Positions 12,075 to 22,904 of a stretch of 64,000 bases of DNA are shown here, piece by piece. This DNA comes from Martensiomyces pterosporus (lineage: Eukaryota; Kickxellomycota; Kickxellomycetes; Kickxellales; Kickxellaceae): contig MU603959.1 in assembly GCA_025201845.1 (NCBI GenBank), positions 100,784 through 164,783 on the forward strand. The letters run 5' to 3'. Numbering within the stretch: the stretch's first letter is position 1; each line of letters starts with the position of its first letter. The position numbers and the translations under genes are program-made. The notes under the pieces are model-generated. The model searched no databases. It saw nothing but the letters and a program-made list of their open reading frames with translations, and was not told the DNA's origin.

Positions 12075-12596
12075 CACAAGTTCAGGGTTCGTTGTTCACC
12101 CGCTGCCCTCTTCAGCTCCTCACTCTTCCCTCTTTTCGTTTCGTTTCTACGTGTGCACACTCACCAGGCGCTATTGCTTACCCCTTGCACCTTCTATTGC
12201 TTACTCTGCCTGCATATCACACACACACTCCTCTGTTGCTGCTCACTATCACTACTATATTCCTTCTTAGCCTGCATACGCGCTACACACCAGACAGGCA
12301 CACATATGCAAACTAGCTAGCCTTGGAATGGTATCGCCACCCATCGCAGCACGCACTCTCTAGCTCTCCTACACACATACAAATACGCGCCACATTTGCT
12401 TTGCCAATACTCCAGCACCTCCATACCGCTCTTATACAGTCTCCATTCGCATATATCCTATTCTTATATCTCTCCACAGCTGCCCATTGGCACTACAGCA
12501 CCAGCTCTCTCTTCCTCCTCTGCACCACTCCTTTTTCTCAAAGGGTAGCCCAAAGTGGATATCACTGTGCTAGTCCAGCCAAAGTGCATCCTAACC

Positions 12597-13190
12597 ATGC
12601 CGTCCCACAGCGATGACGACATGCTTGCCTCGCCCGAAAAGCCCATCAAAGTAGTGCTGGAGACTGACCCGCCCGCGCGCAAGCCCGGCCGCCCGCGCCT
12701 TGGCATCTCCTCGCACTTCCAGGACACTGGCGAGATGGCAAACCACAGCCATCGCTTTGTCTGGTGCATCGCATGCATCAAAAGCGGCCGGCCCATGTAC
12801 AAGAAGGACCGCCTGCCTGCACGAGGCGACCTGATGCAGAGGCATTTGCTGTCGTGCAAATACGTCGAGGAAGACGTTAAGCAGCGCTTCTGCGTCTCCC
12901 CCAGATCCAGCTCGGCGTCTTCTGCGGGTGAGCTTCGACCCAAGAAGGCTCGAATTGCAAAGTAAGTGGCTACTCCCCGTTCTCGATTGCACAAGCCCTT
13001 GTACTGCATGTAACTCCCTGTGATGAGATTGGCGGATGCTGCGCCCTTCCTTCTTGCCATGTTTGCCAGTCCTACGGCCAAAACAGCCGCTTTTGTCGCT
13101 TTCATGTGCAGAGAGTTGCATATACCTGTGGCAGCTCCCACTCTCCTCGATCGATCTTTGCTGGAATGTTCCGCCCTCTGCTGCTCACTG
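12597..13190 (+). CDS. BED-type zinc finger and AT-hook protein; 3' exons unresolved
   Basis: Exon 1 (ATG 12597 to 12961) encodes an acidic N-terminus, an AT-hook-like KPGRPRLG and a finger with W-CIAC and HLLSC. This is Cys-x2-Cys, about 27 residues, His-x3-Cys, the spacing of BED and C2HC fingers. The frame meets a stop at 12963-12965, but a consensus donor GTAAGT begins at 12962, so splicing is likely. An acceptor TTTGCCAG at 13069 gives a 108-bp intron, matching the 110-111 bp introns elsewhere, and continues as NPTAKTAAFVAFMCRELHIP before a stop at 13188-13190. A GTGAGC donor overlaps that end, so further exons are possible. If unspliced, the product is 122 residues. BED fingers are common in hAT transposases and in host genes derived from them; no hAT catalytic core is visible here. 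A DNA-binding role is inferred. Confidence 0.5.
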
Positions 13191-13702
13191 TGAGCCTTTT
13201 GTTCTTGAAACCAGAGGTCGGTGATGCTGGTTCCACAGCATCTTCCAATTGTTCCCACGCGTACAAATATGGAAGCTGTCATCTCACCACCTGCAGCCCC
13301 ATGGCTGTCAGCGAAGAATAACCTTTGTGCTAGCTTCTGCTGCGCGCATCTCCCCTGCTACATCGCCATGCCTTTACCAGCCCTCTCCCTGCCTTGTGCA
13401 ACACCCCTACTGTTTCCACATCTTCCTCCTTGCCCCCAATCGACGCGCCCCATCCGCCCGCACATCCCCAGACTCACTCGCTTTGGGGGAGGGGTGCAAT
13501 CGATAAAGCGCCAGTTCGCATAAACGGGCGGCTGTGGCGATGCATTTGGGAGTCCCTGGATAAATTTATCCCGAGAAATCTTCGGCAGCTGAATTGTTGG
13601 GCTCTCAGTCGAGCTCCAGGATGGAGACCGCCGCACCCGGGCTTCCTCGCAGCTCATACAGCTCTTTGTTTGGCCGCATTATTCACCGCTCCTCCTTGGG
13701 CC

Positions 13703-13733
13703 CCACACCCACACCCACACCCACACCCACACC
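13703..13733. repeat. CCACAC hexamer tandem repeat
   Basis: Five near-perfect copies of a CACACC/CCACAC unit lie in the interval before the aldolase-like gene. A short tandem repeat without an evident role; at five copies it is too short and too internal to be called telomeric. Confidence 0.7.
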
Positions 13734-13947
13734 GCTTCTCGCTCTTGCCAGCCTGCTCGGTCGTTCGCGATTGCTCGCATTCGTGATCCTTTAATTTTTC
13801 CGGCTAGCTGGCCAATTGACCCGTCATAGTAGCTGCATCTGCGCAACCAGGTTTTCGGCACCGCCCACGTTGCTAACCATCACCTTTCAGTCTGCTCATC
13901 CGGCTGATTTATTTACGCTGTGTAGTATCATCTCCGAGCCTCTCCCG

Positions 13948-15297
13948 ATGAATATCTCGCCAGTACACACCAACGTGCATCACCACCCTATTCTGCCGCC
14001 AATCGCCTCGTCTATCAGCCAGGAACCTGCGCCCATGCTGATCTCCACCACTCGCAGCACGCGCCCTCCGCATTCGCACCCGGGCCATCCCCCGTTCAAT
14101 AGCCCCAGTGGCAGCAGCAGCGGAAACAGCCAGCTGCTGCGGTTCAACTCTCCGCCCCTGCGCTCTGCAGCTTCCCTTGACCTGCCGCCAATTTCGCATC
14201 GCTCACACCCCTACCACAGCGGCAGCCGTGGCTCGCACACGCCCACGTCGTCCATTCGGCCTCCACTGCCAATCCAGACCCAGGCACCACAGCTGCCATC
14301 GCTCTCGCTTCAGCACAACACCCGCTCATCGCCCTCATCGGCCGGCAGCGGCATTACTGGCGGAATGGCCACATTCCGCATCTCGCGCAACTCTCCGCCC
14401 ACACTCCAGACTAGCCAGTCATCGCCAGCCGCCAGTTTGTCGTCCACCAGCACGCTGCGTGGCAGGCTGCAGAGCGGAGCCAACGCCTACGGCATTGTGC
14501 TCAGCGTCCCGAGCCCCGTTACAGCACGCATTGCCTCTACTCTAGGATTCGATTGGGCCTGCATCGACATGGAGCACTCGCCACAGTCGGCCAGTATCAT
14601 GGCTGAGATGGTTGCTGCCATCACCAGCTCATCCAGCTCCTGCACTCCGCTGGTTCGTGTGCCGTCGCATTCTGAGGAGTGGATCAAGTGGGCGGTGGAT
14701 GCTGGTGCACAGGGAATCGTCATCCCCGGTGTGCAGAACAAGGACCAGATGTGGCGCCTTGTGTCGCTGTGCAGGAGCGCAACGCAGAGCCTGTCAACGC
14801 CTTCCGCTGCTGTATCTACGTTTGGGCATGGCCAGCCCCGCCGCGTCCCCTCCTATCAGCACGCGCAGCCGCCGCTCTTTGGGCACGGCAGGCATAGGGA
14901 TTCGCCCGACGCTGCCGCTGTGTCTTCGCCCTCCACTGCTGTGGTTAGCGACATTATGGTTATTCCCCAGATTGAGAGCACCGATGCAGTGGCCAACATT
15001 GACGACATACTGTCAGTTCACGGAGTTGATGCGGTGTTTGTGCGCCCGCAGAACCTGTCCAGCGGCCACTCGCCTATGCTGCCGGCCCAGATGACGGGCG
15101 GTGCGGTGTCTGGCTCATTGGGCCACGTCATCAGAGCTGCACGGCACTTTACGATCCCGCTGGGCATCGACTGTGCGGATGGAGATGCGGCTAGAATGAG
15201 AATACAGCAGGGGTTCCAGATGGTGGTCGTGGCCAACGACGTTGACATTCTTGCCTCGGCAGCCACGGATCAGCTAAACAGAGCGCGGTCGGCGTAA
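13948..15297 (+). CDS. HpcH/HpaI aldolase/citrate lyase-family protein with long disordered N-terminus
   Basis: 449 residues from ATG 13948. About 170 residues of Ser/Pro/His-rich sequence precede a class II (metal-dependent) HpcH/HpaI aldolase barrel beginning near YGIVLSVPSP. Conserved family features visible are WACIDMEHSP (His210), LVRVPS (Arg237), AVDAGAQGIVIPGV and VIPQIES (Glu343). The second metal ligand, Asp in the usual PxDLS motif, is replaced: the segment reads VRPQNLSSG with Asn369. Between the two halves the usual RGFGP-type loop is replaced by a Ser/Pro/His-rich insert of about 45 residues. Bacterial relatives cleave 2-oxo-acid aldols such as 4-hydroxy-2-ketoheptanedioate; the substrate here is unknown and activity is doubtful. 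The open frame extends upstream without an ATG to about 13816. An acceptor at 13850 would join in frame to the donor at 12962, so fusion to the BED-finger exon cannot be excluded. Confidence 0.7.
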   Translation: MNISPVHTNVHHHPILPPIASSISQEPAPMLISTTRSTRPPHSHPGHPPFNSPSGSSSGNSQLLRFNSPPLRSAASLDLPPISHRSHPYHSGSRGSHTPTSSIRPPLPIQTQAPQLPSLSLQHNTRSSPSSAGSGITGGMATFRISRNSPPTLQTSQSSPAASLSSTSTLRGRLQSGANAYGIVLSVPSPVTARIASTLGFDWACIDMEHSPQSASIMAEMVAAITSSSSSCTPLVRVPSHSEEWIKWAVDAGAQGIVIPGVQNKDQMWRLVSLCRSATQSLSTPSAAVSTFGHGQPRRVPSYQHAQPPLFGHGRHRDSPDAAAVSSPSTAVVSDIMVIPQIESTDAVANIDDILSVHGVDAVFVRPQNLSSGHSPMLPAQMTGGAVSGSLGHVIRAARHFTIPLGIDCADGDAARMRIQQGFQMVVVANDVDILASAATDQLNRARSA

Positions 15298-16281
15298 AAA
15301 GCCAAGCCGCACTGACGTAATAGCGGCTCTCCGCTTACCCAGTGCTGCCCAATCAACGGCCTCTGTGGCTCGCTGTGTGAGCCGTGCAAACGCGCACACA
15401 TGCAGCCCAGGAGCTATGTCATTCTCCCCACACGTTGTCATTGCCATCACTCATGATCACCGTCACCACCACCGCTGCTATTGCCATCGCTACACACCAT
15501 ATCCGCCATGCAGATTATGTTGCTTGCATTATCACAAGTCATCCACTCATTTCATTTCATTTCATTACATTTCGATTCGGTCATGTCGCTCATATAGATA
15601 TTTTTTTTTGTATTTTATTCTTATATCCCAACCTGTTCTCTGTGTTAGCTCAGCATGCAAGCTATGTTTATGCGCTTGGTCTGCCAGCCACTCGTGCCAA
15701 ACCTGTCTTGCTAATCCCTCCCAGGGCTTGGCAGACACAGATGCGTGGCATGTAGCTGGTGATGTGGTTTATGCGTGCTGTCCAGCCCACGAGCACTTCT
15801 CGCATTTCATTGGACAGAGGCTCACTGCTCTCTGAAAAGGAAGGCTTGCCACCCTGTCCTTGCTCCCCTTCTCCCTCTACAAAGAGGGCTTTGCATGTAG
15901 CCCTTTTCGCTTCTGCTCTGCTGTGCGCTTTGTTTTCCATTCTGAATTCTCTTTACCTGACCCTCTCAGACAGAACCAGCTTATTTGCACCTCTTTGCCT
16001 TTTGGAGGAGTCTTGGCTTGCTTTCTCTTTATCTCCACCTCTCTTTGCACTTAGCTAGCATACAAGCGGCCAGCGACAGCGCTCTCCTAATACCCCTACT
16101 ACTCTTCTTGCTCGTCGTCTCTGCAAACAGCACGCACCTATAGCGGGCACAAAGGTTAAGGAGGAAGGAACAGCGGTATTCTCCTGGTTGTGGCCCAGCC
16201 CTCTCACAACATAATTGACCACAGGAAACACGCTGGAGGGCGGAGAGAACTGCGTGCGTGAGCGAGAAAAATACGGCAATT
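15298..16281. other. Intergenic, pyrimidine-rich; upstream region of the tyrosine phosphatase
   Basis: No supported gene. It contains a tandem TCATT run near 15546-15570, a T9 tract near 15601 and alternating C/T-rich blocks, consistent with the 3' UTR of the aldolase-like gene followed by a long fungal-type leader. Confidence 0.5.
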
Positions 16282-19200
16282 ATGGATTCGCAAAGCCCAT
16301 TCGCCCCACGGGCGAATGGCGGCAATGACAGCGAGGCAGTGCGGGAAGGAGAGCCGGCGACGGCAATGACCGATACTACTCATGGTGCACCACTGAGCAC
16401 TAGGCTGTCGCTTACGAGTAGTCGGAATACCAGCAGCAGGCTTAGTATAAACCCCAGGCCTCCAGCACTGAACCTCACCCCGCAGATTCCCGATGCTCAA
16501 GCCAAAGGTGCTGACCAGCCCACAGCGACTGATGACGGAGCTGGTGGCGGTGGGGATTTGGCGGGCCGGAGTTCGGCAGGGCAGTGGGGCCACCTGCAGC
16601 CCAAGCTCTCAGCATCATCCATGTCGCATTTCGGCCAGCGACTTCAGCAGCGGCGACCAAAGGGCCTGCAGCTCAACATCTCTGGCAGTGGCGGGCTGTC
16701 GCAAAAGGAAATGCCGCCGCCCACTGCTGCTGGAGCAAACTGGGACTCTTCACAGCTGGGGCAGAAGCCGCTGAATGCTCATCAGGGGTCGTCGACTTGG
16801 TCTGTGCCCCAGACCCCTATCACAGCCACTGCAGGTAGCTTTGGCCCTAATGGGCAGCAGGGGTACCACCGCAACCGGTTTATTGCCGTCATTGGCGCTA
16901 GTCGTGGCAATGGCAGCTTGGGGGACGGTGGTGTGACGCCGTCGGATCTGCCTGGGTCCTTAAACTTGTTCCGCAAGGATCTCACCTCTGCTGCCGTGCC
17001 CCTCTCCTCGCCACTATCTCTGACGAGCAATTCTGGTCCCGCGTCATCCCCATCCGCAACAGCTGCAGCAACCACAGCTACAGGGGTGCCGCCTGCATTG
17101 AGTGGGTTAGGGAGAATTGGTGCTGGATTCAGCGGTCGCGCATTCGCACAACGCGCTCAGCAGCAGCAGCAGCAGCAAGTGCAGGGACTCAATTTTATCA
17201 GCTCCTGCGACTTGGCAGCCAAGCTGGCGGTCCCCGAACCCGGGCTGGTGATCGATATGCGCAAGACCACACAGTACACGACCTCACGCATCGCAACAGC
17301 TATAAGCATGTCCGCGCCCACCACTTTGGTGAAGCGGAGGACGTTTTCGGTCGAGCGGCTATTGGGGATGCTGCTGGTCTCGGACGACCAGAAGCGGCAG
17401 ATTGCTCATTGGAAAGACTGCCCCTGGGTGGTGTTGTATGGCGATGGCACGCTCGATGAGACCGCCTCAGAGGACACGCCACTGGTTATGCTGACCAGGA
17501 AGTTCATGGCGGAGGCCCCAGAGAGCTGCCGTATCTACATACTACAAGGTAGGCACATGCGTGTTAATGACCCGGCAGGGGGAAGATGCCGGAGCATGGA
17601 AGGCGATGGAATGGAATGTGTAGCTGGCTGGCGAGATGCTTGCTGTCCAATGGATGGCAAGATCTGCCTTTCTTTTCGTCCTTTCATCCCCTGCTCATCT
17701 CTATGAATCCTCTCTGTGTCATCGATGCATCATGCAAGCGCAAATCATCTGCGCCCACATTATTCCACTTTCTGCCACATCCCTAAACCTGATTCCCAAC
17801 AGGTCTGCGTCCCAGCTAATACCAGTCCTTTTGCGTGGCTATATCATTGGTAGGCGGATTCAGCAACTTCACTCACACCCAAACGCCCTCCTGCGAGCTG
17901 GGCTACGAGGAGGACGCCGCCAAGCCCGGGCTCAACGCCAAGCCCGCAACCACCAGCGACCACCCGCTTTTGCGCACCATGCGGCAGACCCCTGGCGGCG
18001 GGTTCAACCCAAGCGAGGTAGTGGCCATGCGCCTGCCCCCCGATTTTTCGTCCGAGCCCAAGCACACCAGCGGCTCTGCTCATCCGGGCCGGCTGTCTGG
18101 CCATGCGGCGCAGCTGGACCGGCTGCCCAATTACTTGCGGCGCACAGCCGACCCACAGAAGGGGCCGAAGCTGCTGTACCAGCTGTTCAAGTGCATCGAT
18201 GCGTCGGAGACGAGGAGGATGTCGTCGATGATCTGCAATAATGGCATGGTTACCGACGACAACCAGTTCACCATCTCAGCCGGATTGGAGCTGGGATCCA
18301 AGAATCGGTACACAAATATATTCCCATTTGACAGCAATCGCGTCAGACTGAGGAGCACCCGCAAAACTCATAGCACCAGCGACAGTGCCGACAGTGCCGA
18401 TCGAAGTGGCAGCTGTGCGAAACGAGCAGCTGCGAAGGCGAACAGCACCGTGCAAGAGGCGTTGATGAGCGACAACCTGGCACCGCAGATAACAACCTAC
18501 TCGGCCCCCAAGGGTGCCCAGCCATTGGTGGTGGCTACCGAAGCCACATCACAGGCAGCGCCGAGCGAGGAGCCAACTGGCGTCGGTGTCCAGAGCGCAG
18601 GCATGTCTGGTAATTATGCGAGGTTCAAGCACCTTGCCGAGCGGCCTCAGAGCCTAAGCGTCGCCAACAAACCCACACTTCTGGGTGAGGACGATCGGCG
18701 GGCGAACATCAAGCGGAGCAGCCAGCGTATCCTAAGCAAGAGCAAGGCCATGCTACCCAGCGTCGACGACGAAGACGAGCAGCCACTGGGCTCGCCGACG
18801 TCAGAAACCGATGGCGCGCACAGCGATTACGTCAACGCCAGCTACATTTCCTACTTCGACGGTCCACTCTACATTGCTACCCAGGGCCCTCTTCCGGATA
18901 CTGTGTATGACTTTTGGAAGATGGTGTGGGAGCACCACTCCTTGGTCATTGTCATGCTGACGAAGGAGCACGAGAATGGTCGGTCCAAGTGCCACCACTA
19001 CTGGCCCGACAGACTTGGCGAGTCGTCTAACTACGCCGACCTGGTTGTAAAATGGGAGGCAGAGGCTGAGCATCCGGACGACCCAAGCGTGGTTACTCGT
19101 AGATTCATGCTCTCACGTCCCTCTGTCACTGACGAAACCGTTCACATCACACACTTGCACTACATGGGCTGGTCTGACCACGGGGTCCCGGAAAACCCGC

Positions 19201-20987
19201 TGGGCGTGCTGCGGCTTCGACAGCTGGCACGCAGAGCACAGGCCGAGGGCGAGAGGGCTGGAAAATCAGCGCTGAAAATACCCATCGTCGTCCATTGCAG
19301 CGCTGGCTGTGGGCGGACGGGTGCATTCTGCGTCATCGACACCGTTCTCTCTTTGCAAGAGGGAGAGCACGCATCGGCTGGCACCGCTAAGCCCAGGGAG
19401 CTGGATGCGGATGGCGATGCAGTGATGAGCGACAAACCGGATATGCAGCTTCTACCAGGCGGTCGCTCGTACGATAAGCACGGAATGTTCACCAGCCTCG
19501 TGCCACAGGCGCTTCGGTCCAAGAGCTCGAATGGGTCGCTGGCCAGCCAAAATGAAAACGAGCTGGCACCCGAGCCTGCTAATAGGAAATCGCTGAACGA
19601 GTGGACGGAGGTTCCACCACGCGAGTTCCATGACGACCTCGTGTTTATGGTCGTGTCCAGGTTCCGCGAGCTGCGAGTGACCATGGTGCAGACCACCAAG
19701 CAGTTTGTGTTCTGCCATGAAGCCCTTGCGTGGAGTGCACTGGGTGTCGGTCCACGGCCCGTGGAACGCATCATCGATCAAAGACTGGTCTCTGAGTGGA
19801 ACCGCGCTAACTACCCGCTGCTGTCCGAGCCGGATTGTGCGGATCTCACGTATTTGCTGCGTGGGTGGCACGAAATGGTCCAGGCCATGATGAATGCTGA
19901 TCGGTCTAACAAAGGTGGCGACCATCGGTGTGCATCCGCAGGCACAGGCTCTGGGAGCACGGTCTTGTCGGGGGGTAGAGCGAGCATTGATGTGAGTGGC
20001 GCTGGTGGTCTGCTGTGCGGCAACCGGCTGTCAATTTCGCCGGATGCTGCGCTTAAGCGGTCGAATACGATTGGCGTGGCTAAACGCGGCTTCTTTGGAT
20101 CTATATTCCGCTCGGGGGCGGCAGCAGACAGCGACGGTGCTGATAGTGCCGCCAAGAGCAGTGGCGACGCTGGCAGCAGCACTGATAGCCAGCAGCAGCA
20201 GACACCGGAGCACCCGTCGGTGGTGGCATCTGAGGTGCCACAGACGCCAGTATCCACTGTCTTCTTCCCAAACAAGCCGGCAGTGGCGGCTACTTCCTTG
20301 GAAGAGCCGCCAGCACTTGAGCTCAGCACCAAATCTCGGCAGCGGCGGCCACTGAATCTGACGCTGTCCATCACCAGCGACCGCAGGTATCCCGACGCTT
20401 GGAGCAAGCCCCGAGTAAAGGGCGTTGAAACGCCAGGTCCAATGTCAGGAGCCGGCAGCAACCAGGGCAGCGACGGGGGAGGGTACTTTGGGTCGCCAGC
20501 AGCAGCTACGCCTCTACCCCCGCCGCTACGGACCAGCGTGATCAGCGAATCGCACCAAACCGCCAGCGACTACTTTGGAATCACCGACGCGACTGCTGGC
20601 AAGAAATCGGGGTCGCCAGTAGCCAGCGAGGTGGTGATGGCACACCAGGACGGAGTCGGCTTGCTCGACCTGTTTGTCAGCCCGCCGTCGTCAACAGCAG
20701 CCGACTGGAGACGCAGTGTGCTTGGGCGGCTCGACATGGATAGCGACTTCGACCCCTCGTCGCCGCATCGCCAAAGCTACTCGCAGGATCTTGGGTCTCC
20801 GTATCAGATGCACAGTAGGTATGATGGCGTCCACGCCGCTACCCCGCCGCCTGCCAGGTCGTCGCTGCCGGTCTCCGACAGGCAGCAGCAGCAAGGCAGT
20901 GGAGGCAGTGCCCCTGGATCTCCGCAGCCAGGGGGCTTTGCTGGCAGCCCGCAGCTGGCTGCACAGCTCTCGCCCAAGGTCAAGTGA
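16282..20987 (+). CDS. Tyrosine-specific protein phosphatase with rhodanese-like N-terminal domain (PTP2/PTP3/Pyp type)
   Basis: Two exons, 16282-17548 and 17854-20987, joined across GTAGGC...TTGGTAG (305 bp). The join restores YILQGGFSNF, the usual end of the rhodanese/CH2-like domain. Predicted 1,466 residues. Residues about 308-435 form a rhodanese-like domain whose active-site loop (VVLYGDGT) lacks Cys. It includes SAPTTLVKRR, like the basic kinase-docking segment of MAPK phosphatases. The PTP domain has KNRYTNIFPF (Lys572), DYVNASYI (Asp747), GWSDHGVP (Asp864), HCSAGCGRTG (Cys904, Arg910) and VQTTKQF. Two long Ser/Ala-rich insertions split it: about 150 residues after the KNRY strand and about 105 after the P-loop. 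The WPD loop has Ser for Pro. A disordered tail with DYFG and SPP motifs follows. By family it should inactivate a stress MAP kinase. Confidence 0.88.
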
Positions 20988-21341
20988 AACTCAGCAACGT
21001 ATCTTAAGCACAACCCCCTTTTCAGCCTTTCTGCAGACCAGTTTTGTATTTGTTGTCTCTGTCCAACTAGCCTTAGCACTACGCTGGAGGATAATCTTGC
21101 ACTATGGAGAGCCAGGGGCAGACTACGACGCTGGGTTTTTTCTTTCAGTGACTCACACATTGATGCGGGCGCGCCTTGCTCAATCTATGCTGCCTCGCCT
21201 GAAACAAGCCCCCGTTCGGATCCTTGCATTAGCTTTTCAAATAAAGCCTGCTCATCCTCTCCCGTCTCTCGCTCCTTATCGCCTTTCCCCGTTCCATTCC
21301 ACTCTTTTTTTTTTCAACTCCCTAGTTCTACACCTCTAGCG

Positions 21342-22718
21342 ATGCTTTCGTCACATGCCCGCACACTGCACCGTTTTGCTGGCCGGCAAGGGCTCCAGCG
21401 GCTGTTCAGCACGGATGCCAGCCAGTTCCCAGCCAACAAGCGGCGGTTCATCCCCAGTGCAGGCAAGTACCCACAGGGCTTCTACGCAGGCGGGTCGCAC
21501 TGCGGCGTGAAGAAGAACGGTGCACCCGACCTAGCCGTTCTGCTCTCCGACCGCCCTACTACAGCATCGGCTGTATTCACAACCAACCAGTTCTGCGCCG
21601 CGCCCGTGCAGTTCGACAAAGCCGTGCTCAACCAGGCCAGGGAGCAGGGAGTCCAGGCAGTCAGGGCGGTGGTGACCAACTCTGGATGCGCCAACGCGGT
21701 CACCGGCAAACAAGGACTTGTAGACGCTCAGAGGATGGCCGACGCCGGGAATGCGCTTGTGGCCAGGGTTGATGGGGCAAGCAGCAGCAGCGCAAAGACC
21801 TTGGTCATGTCTACTGGCGTTATCGGGCAGACTCTGCCAATCGATAAGATCTGCCGGGGCGTCGATGCTATGGAGCTGAGCGAGTCGCACACCTCGTGGA
21901 TGAGGGCAGCCATTGCTCATATGACCACTGATACGTTCCCCAAGCTGCTTTCGCGCGAAGTATCAGGTGGCCCAGCGGGCACCTTCCGTCTGGCTGGAAT
22001 CACCAAGGGCGCTGGAATGATCCACCCCAATATGGCCACCTTGCTGGGCACCATTTGCACCGACGCAGAGATATCCCAGAGCCTTCTGGATAAGGCCCTG
22101 GCGTATGCGGTGGCACGCTCGTTCAACGCCATTTCGATCGACGGCGACATGAGCACCAACGACACCATTGCCGTCATTGCCAACGGCAGCGCTGCTGCGT
22201 CTGGAGCGGCAAAGCCCATCACCGACGAGGCGTCGCCAGAGTACGCTTGCTTCCAGGACGAGCTCACGGCCTTCATGGCCGAGTTGGCCAGCCTTGTGGT
22301 GCGTGACGGCGAGGGTGCGACCAAGTTCATCACCATCGAAGTCGATGGCGCAAGGACATTTGCAGACGCCAAGCAGGTTGCTGCTACAATCGCTACGTCG
22401 TCGCTGGTCAAGACCGCGTTCTACGGGCAGGACGCCAACTGGGGCCGCATCCTCTGTGCTGTTGGATACTCGGGCATCCCCATTGACACTTCAAAGGTCA
22501 ACCTGACGATCCACCCTGGCGATAGCTCGGCGCCCATGAGCCTGGTCAAGGGTGGCGAGCCCCAGCTGCCCGTGGACGAGGAGCGTGCGAGCGAGATCTT
22601 GAAGCTCGAGGATGTCCTCGTGCGCGTGGAGCTGGGCCTTGGTGCCGAGACTGCTAGGATGTATACCTGTGACCTGAGCCACGACTACGTGTCCATCAAC
22701 GCCGACTACCGCTCGTGA
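21342..22718 (+). CDS. ARG7: Mitochondrial glutamate N-acetyltransferase (ArgJ family)
   Basis: 458 residues, intronless, ATG at 21342 after a pyrimidine tract. The N-terminus (MLSSHARTLHRFAGRQGLQR) is Arg-rich without acidic residues, as in mitochondrial presequences. ArgJ features follow: FTTNQFCAAPVQFDK, NSGCANAVTGKQG, STGVIGQTLP and the autoproteolysis site KGAGMIHPNMATLLG. Self-cleavage is expected before Thr233, giving alpha and beta chains; Thr is the nucleophile. C-terminal YGQDANWGRI and DLSHDYVSINADYRS are the usual family endings. The enzyme moves acetyl from N-acetylornithine to glutamate, recycling the acetyl group in arginine synthesis. Whether it also uses acetyl-CoA (bifunctional form) cannot be read from sequence. 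Convergent with the WD40 gene, 186 bp apart. Its pathway partner ARG2 lies 18.4 kb downstream. Confidence 0.96.
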   Translation: MLSSHARTLHRFAGRQGLQRLFSTDASQFPANKRRFIPSAGKYPQGFYAGGSHCGVKKNGAPDLAVLLSDRPTTASAVFTTNQFCAAPVQFDKAVLNQAREQGVQAVRAVVTNSGCANAVTGKQGLVDAQRMADAGNALVARVDGASSSSAKTLVMSTGVIGQTLPIDKICRGVDAMELSESHTSWMRAAIAHMTTDTFPKLLSREVSGGPAGTFRLAGITKGAGMIHPNMATLLGTICTDAEISQSLLDKALAYAVARSFNAISIDGDMSTNDTIAVIANGSAAASGAAKPITDEASPEYACFQDELTAFMAELASLVVRDGEGATKFITIEVDGARTFADAKQVAATIATSSLVKTAFYGQDANWGRILCAVGYSGIPIDTSKVNLTIHPGDSSAPMSLVKGGEPQLPVDEERASEILKLEDVLVRVELGLGAETARMYTCDLSHDYVSINADYRS

Positions 22719-22904
22719 AGAGCAAGACACGTGTCTGTTTTTTTTTTCACTGGCGTTCTGCAGCAATATAGCCTAATAACTTTAATGGAAGCGTGTGGAG
22801 AAAGAAAGAAACAGAAAGAGAGAGGCAGGCGTGGTAAGTAGCAAGCCACATGCTTCATCTGCTGCTGTTTTTGCTGATGCTAGCTCAAAAAGGGCGGTGG
22901 ATTC

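Noticed and set aside
13703..13733. CCACAC repeat as telomere-like sequence
   Set aside because: Only five copies, internal in the window and not next to other subtelomeric signs.
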